From positions 371,501 through 435,500 of the forward strand of contig VIIQ02000631.1 in NCBI GenBank assembly GCA_007449985.2: 64,000 nt of DNA, in the 5' to 3' direction. A program made the translations under genes and the position numbers. This DNA is from Desmodesmus armatus. Taxonomy: Eukaryota > Chlorophyta > Chlorophyceae > Sphaeropleales > Scenedesmaceae. This document shows positions 61,150 through 64,000 of the stretch, piece by piece; within the stretch, counting starts at the first letter, position 1; each line of letters starts with the position of its first letter. A model generated the notes under the pieces. The model saw nothing but the letters and a program-made list of their open reading frames with translations. It was not told the DNA's origin and ran no database searches.

Positions 61150-63900
61150 TCAGGGCCTGGGCATTTCCCGATAGATACCAGTTAGAGGGCTTTGACGCAG
61201 GTGTTGAACGCGTGAGCGAATGTCATTGAGGGTGGCGGTCAGCTGTGGTTTGTAGTTCAAGTCTACTGTGAGGAGTACTCCGAGGTGCCTGAACGGAGAT
61301 GTAGGGGGAAGAAAGGTAACACTTTCTGCAGCTATCCCTGGCGGATGTAGGTGTGGTTGGTCTGGGGCCAAGCGAACCGCCCATAGCATGGTTTGAAGCC
61401 GGGTGACGTCATACGGGTGTGTAGGCAGGCTGCCGTGCAGGGCCCCTGTGATTTGGCTTTTTGAGGCATTGACTTGCAGTTTCCCCCAGGCCGCGTAGGC
61501 AGCAAGTTTGCGAGCCTGGTGTTTCATGTTGGCAAGGCCTTGTTGGCCTCCAGTGATTATATTGAGGTCGTCCGCGTATGTGTTGTCCGTGAGTTGGTGT
61601 TGCTCCTGTAGCAGTGGCTCTCTGGCAAGCGCGCCGAATTTGTAACCCTTGCCGCCCGCTCGTAGCCATCGAAGAAGGGGCTCCATGTATAGGATGAAGA
61701 GGAAGGGGGAGAGGCTGTCGCCTTGAATAGTGCCCCTGCCAAAGTCTAGGGGATCTAGGGGACCATGGGGTGTCTGTATCACAGTGCGTGCGTTGGTGTA
61801 TAGGTCTTTCACTGTTTCGATGGCGTCCGGCGGGAACCCTAGGTCGTAGAGGATCATGAGGAGCTTCCTGTGCGATATGGTGTTGAATGCTTCAGTCATA
61901 TCCGTGAACAGAAGGAATATGTCTTGTTTTGTCAGCATGGCATCCTCCAGGGCCATGATCATTATTTCAATCTGCTGGGTTGTTGCACGTTTGTTTCTGA
62001 AGCCCCCTTGCGATGCTGTGAGGAACCCTGCTCGTTCGGCCCTGTCCGTCATTGCCATTGTGATCATCTTGGTCCATAGCTTGTATACCGTGTTCTCCAG
62101 TCCAGTGCGTCGATAGTATTTGAGCTCAAGTGGGGTCCCTTTGTTCTTGTAGAGCAGAATTGTCGATGATTCTTTCCACCCGTCCGGGGTTACACCAGCC
62201 GTCCACATTATTTTGATCATGTTGTGTAGGGCTCTGTGTGCAGGAGGCGGGAGGGCTCGCAGTATTTCGTTGGGAACACCATCAGGGCCTGGGCATTTCC
62301 CAAGTTTCAGAGTGGAGAGACATCTGTGAAATGCAAATTCGTCGTCAAGAAGGGGGTGCATCCAAGTTCGGTCGGTAGCGTCAGGCTGTGACATCAGTCC
62401 GTTGTATTCGGCGAACTCCTGGGTGTCGAAGGGGTATGCCCTGTCTACTGTCGGGAGGTAATCGAGGGTGGCAGTTGTGTCGTCGGGGTTAGCTAGTTTT
62501 TTGGAGTAGTACTCGGTCATTTCCGATCGGATCGTTTGGGGGTCGGTTGTGACCTCGCCGTCCTTCGTGGTAAGGGCTCGAAGAGCCAGCCTGGGAGTCG
62601 GCTTAAAGCGGCCAGTGGCGATTTTGTTTCCTACTTTTTGGCGTTTTTCAGCCATCTCTTGTGTCTGTTTAGCAGCTTGTTGTGCCCATAGTCGCGGGTC
62701 TTCGTCGTCGATGGCGTTCAGCCTGTGCTTGAGAGTGGCGTATGCCGCACGGATGGCAGCCTGCGGAGACTCTTCAGGGTATCGTTGAGACCGCTCTGAA
62801 ACTGCTTCTTGTAGCATAGGTGATGTGAAATGCTCGGGCATGTCTTGCGTTTGTGTGGCCGTTATGGACCGCAGTTTGGCTGATGCCTCCTTCTTAGCAG
62901 CAATGATGTGTTTGCGGTGTTTGGAGATTTTTCTCGGGCAGTGGCGCCCTCCCACAGTGCCAGGTTGTATTGTAACGGTAGCACAGGTTGTAAGAGCGAT
63001 GGAGTGCGCTTGTGCAAGCAGGTTGGTGAACTGCGTGCCAAGTTCGTTGATGGCCTCCCGAGCCGGTGTGTTGTTGATGTGCGTCAGAGGGTGAGGGTGT
63101 GTGGCTCCAGGATGGAGGCGCTCTAGCGTATCCCAGTGTGGTCGGACTTGTTCTTCAACTATGCAGTCAGTTGCACATGCCAGGTCACCCCAAATGTGTG
63201 TCTGTATGCTGCTCAGTGTTTGTCGAAGGCTCCTGGTGTCAGCAAGTGTCATCGGGGTTTTGAGTTTGGTGATGGGGTGAGATGCGGTGGTGGGAGCCAG
63301 GGGTGGCATCATTCCTAGTTGTGTATACTCTAGCTGGGCCACAAGGACATCATGGTCTAGGTTTGTTCCGGACATGTCGTGTGTGGTGGTGTGTGTGTTT
63401 GAGAGGGGTTTGATGCTGAGGATATCGTCCAACCTGCTGAAAGGTGTGTCAGAGGCACCTTTCCGGTATGTAGCTTTCCTTGCGGTGTGCGGGGTTGGGG
63501 GGTCCAAGGCATGTAGGTTATTTGCCTGCATAAACTCTTGGTGTAGTGTGTCGGCTGGATAACATTTGAGGCTCATCCTGTCTTCATGTTGAAGTACGGC
63601 GTTGAAGTCTCCCGTGATCAGCATTTGCTCATTTGCATGACGAGCTGCTGTCACCGCTTGGGCGATATGCTTGTATAGTTCTCTGCGAATGGGCAGTTGG
63701 TGTGGGCAGTAGACTGCCACTATGTGGAGGGGTGTTGAGTTGGGTCGGGACAGCTTGGAGTGTACAAGGAAGCCTTGTAGTTCTGTGGGTGAGGGTTGTG
63801 GCACTATGACAAACGGGTGAACGAATGGGCCACGAATGAGCAGCGAACAGGCTGGTGCCCATTCACCATTCGTTCGGTCTGCATTCACGCAAGAATCGGT
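61141..63900 (-). mobile_element. Non-LTR retrotransposon (LINE) fragment
   Basis: One long open frame encodes endonuclease and reverse transcriptase on the minus strand. It is cut at both ends: the frame opens with an in-frame TGA directly before the first ATG and lacks the first part of the endonuclease. Its 3' end stops within RT thumb sequence at a 29-nt segment copied from its own fingers region. No poly(A) tail or target-site duplication could be identified. Confidence 0.88.
61150..63888 (-). CDS. LINE ORF2-type protein: APE endonuclease and reverse transcriptase (truncated)
   Basis: 912 codons without a stop. N-terminal about 190 residues: part of an exonuclease/endonuclease/phosphatase fold, with VAVYCPHQ, the catalytic GDFNAVL, SRLDDIL and the terminal NLDHDVLVAQL (the family's S-D-H region, with L-D-H here). 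The first beta strands carrying the catalytic Asn and Glu are missing. Residues about 480-800: reverse transcriptase with KCPGPDGVPNEILRALP, the first catalytic Asp in LLFTDMTEAFNTISHRKLL, the GTIQGDSLSPFLFILYMEPL loop, and YADDLNIITGG. The rest is thumb (PFRHLGVLLTVDLNYKPQL). No RNase H, zinc knuckle or restriction-like endonuclease is present. The uninterrupted frame suggests recent insertion. The clade (L1-like or another algal APE-LINE) needs a tree. Confidence 0.9.
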   Translation of the reverse strand: MNADRTNGEWAPACSLLIRGPFVHPFVIVPQPSPTELQGFLVHSKLSRPNSTPLHIVAVYCPHQLPIRRELYKHIAQAVTAARHANEQMLITGDFNAVLQHEDRMSLKCYPADTLHQEFMQANNLHALDPPTPHTARKATYRKGASDTPFSRLDDILSIKPLSNTHTTTHDMSGTNLDHDVLVAQLEYTQLGMMPPLAPTTASHPITKLKTPMTLADTRSLRQTLSSIQTHIWGDLACATDCIVEEQVRPHWDTLERLHPGATHPHPLTHINNTPAREAINELGTQFTNLLAQAHSIALTTCATVTIQPGTVGGRHCPRKISKHRKHIIAAKKEASAKLRSITATQTQDMPEHFTSPMLQEAVSERSQRYPEESPQAAIRAAYATLKHRLNAIDDEDPRLWAQQAAKQTQEMAEKRQKVGNKIATGRFKPTPRLALRALTTKDGEVTTDPQTIRSEMTEYYSKKLANPDDTTATLDYLPTVDRAYPFDTQEFAEYNGLMSQPDATDRTWMHPLLDDEFAFHRCLSTLKLGKCPGPDGVPNEILRALPPPAHRALHNMIKIMWTAGVTPDGWKESSTILLYKNKGTPLELKYYRRTGLENTVYKLWTKMITMAMTDRAERAGFLTASQGGFRNKRATTQQIEIMIMALEDAMLTKQDIFLLFTDMTEAFNTISHRKLLMILYDLGFPPDAIETVKDLYTNARTVIQTPHGPLDPLDFGRGTIQGDSLSPFLFILYMEPLLRWLRAGGKGYKFGALAREPLLQEQHQLTDNTYADDLNIITGGQQGLANMKHQARKLAAYAAWGKLQVNASKSQITGALHGSLPTHPYDVTRLQTMLWAVRLAPDQPHLHPPGIAAESVTFLPPTSPFRHLGVLLTVDLNYKPQLTATLNDIRSRVQHLRQSPLTGIYREMPRP

Positions 63901-64000
63901 CTTTATTCACCGTTGGTTCGGTCTGCATTCACCATTCATTCGTTCACGCGAACGGGACTCTGAACGGGGCTTATTCACACGTGATTCGGCGGTGAATGGC
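63870..64000. repeat. Short direct repeats at the 5' edge of the LINE fragment
   Basis: The words TTCGGTCTGCATTCAC, CATTCACCATTC and ATTCGTTC recur several times over the last 130 bp. They directly abut the truncated endonuclease frame and run off the window. They may be LINE 5' UTR monomers or another element. Confidence 0.65.

Overview
The window is nuclear DNA from a green alga, most likely a chlorophyte. Genes are broken into many short exons with GT-AG introns; acceptors almost always read GCAG and donors GTGAGT or GTGCGT. CAG/CTG runs give Gln/Ala-rich protein insertions, and the TGTAA polyadenylation pentamer typical of green algae lies downstream of several genes. The proteins include a carbamoyl-phosphate synthetase with a plastid-type leader and a mitochondrial complex I subunit. 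A Sphaeropleales/volvocine-type chlorophycean is my guess, not proven. All exon models were built by hand from reading-frame continuity, splice dinucleotides and family similarity. Every complete model closes in frame except the sirtuin, which needs one extra base.

Layout, left to right. 463-991 (-): 5' exons of a sodium/solute symporter running off the left edge. 1852-6036 (+): a sirtuin with a 440-residue Ala/Gln-rich tail. 7069-10109 (-): an OTU1/YOD1 deubiquitinase. 10926-15632 (+): a secreted protein built from tandem 65- or 78-residue repeats, about one exon per repeat; I do not recognise it and regard it as the main novelty. 15633-19866: 4.2 kb without a supportable gene. 19867-21558 (-) and 21914-22590 (+): EIF1AD and COX17, divergent from one 355-bp promoter. 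23850-26668 (-): complex I 24-kDa subunit (NDUFV2). 28482-30403 (-): a secreted chitin-binding/Cys-rich/double-psi-barrel protein. 31.9-34.45 kb: a decayed tandem duplication with membrane-protein-like frames. 34750-36336 (-): a leucine-zipper protein. 37054-40147 (-): QTRT2, the queuine transferase accessory subunit. 40821-42614 (+): an intronless F-box/LRR-type protein. 45524-56888 (-): plastid carbamoyl-phosphate synthetase large chain in 25 exons. 57215-60097 (+): DPH1. 61150-63888 (-): a truncated LINE with endonuclease and reverse transcriptase domains.

The genes form no operon-like module. They alternate strands, with short divergent intervals (EIF1AD/COX17 355 bp, CPS/DPH1 326 bp, QTRT2/LRR 673 bp) and convergent 3' ends, one pair probably overlapping (sirtuin/OTU1). 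Most are housekeeping: respiration (COX17, NDUFV2), pyrimidine/arginine synthesis (CPS), translation-related modification (QTRT2, DPH1, EIF1AD) and ubiquitin turnover (OTU1). The lineage-specific material is the exon-repeat protein, the modular chitin-binding protein, the tandem duplication and the LINE.
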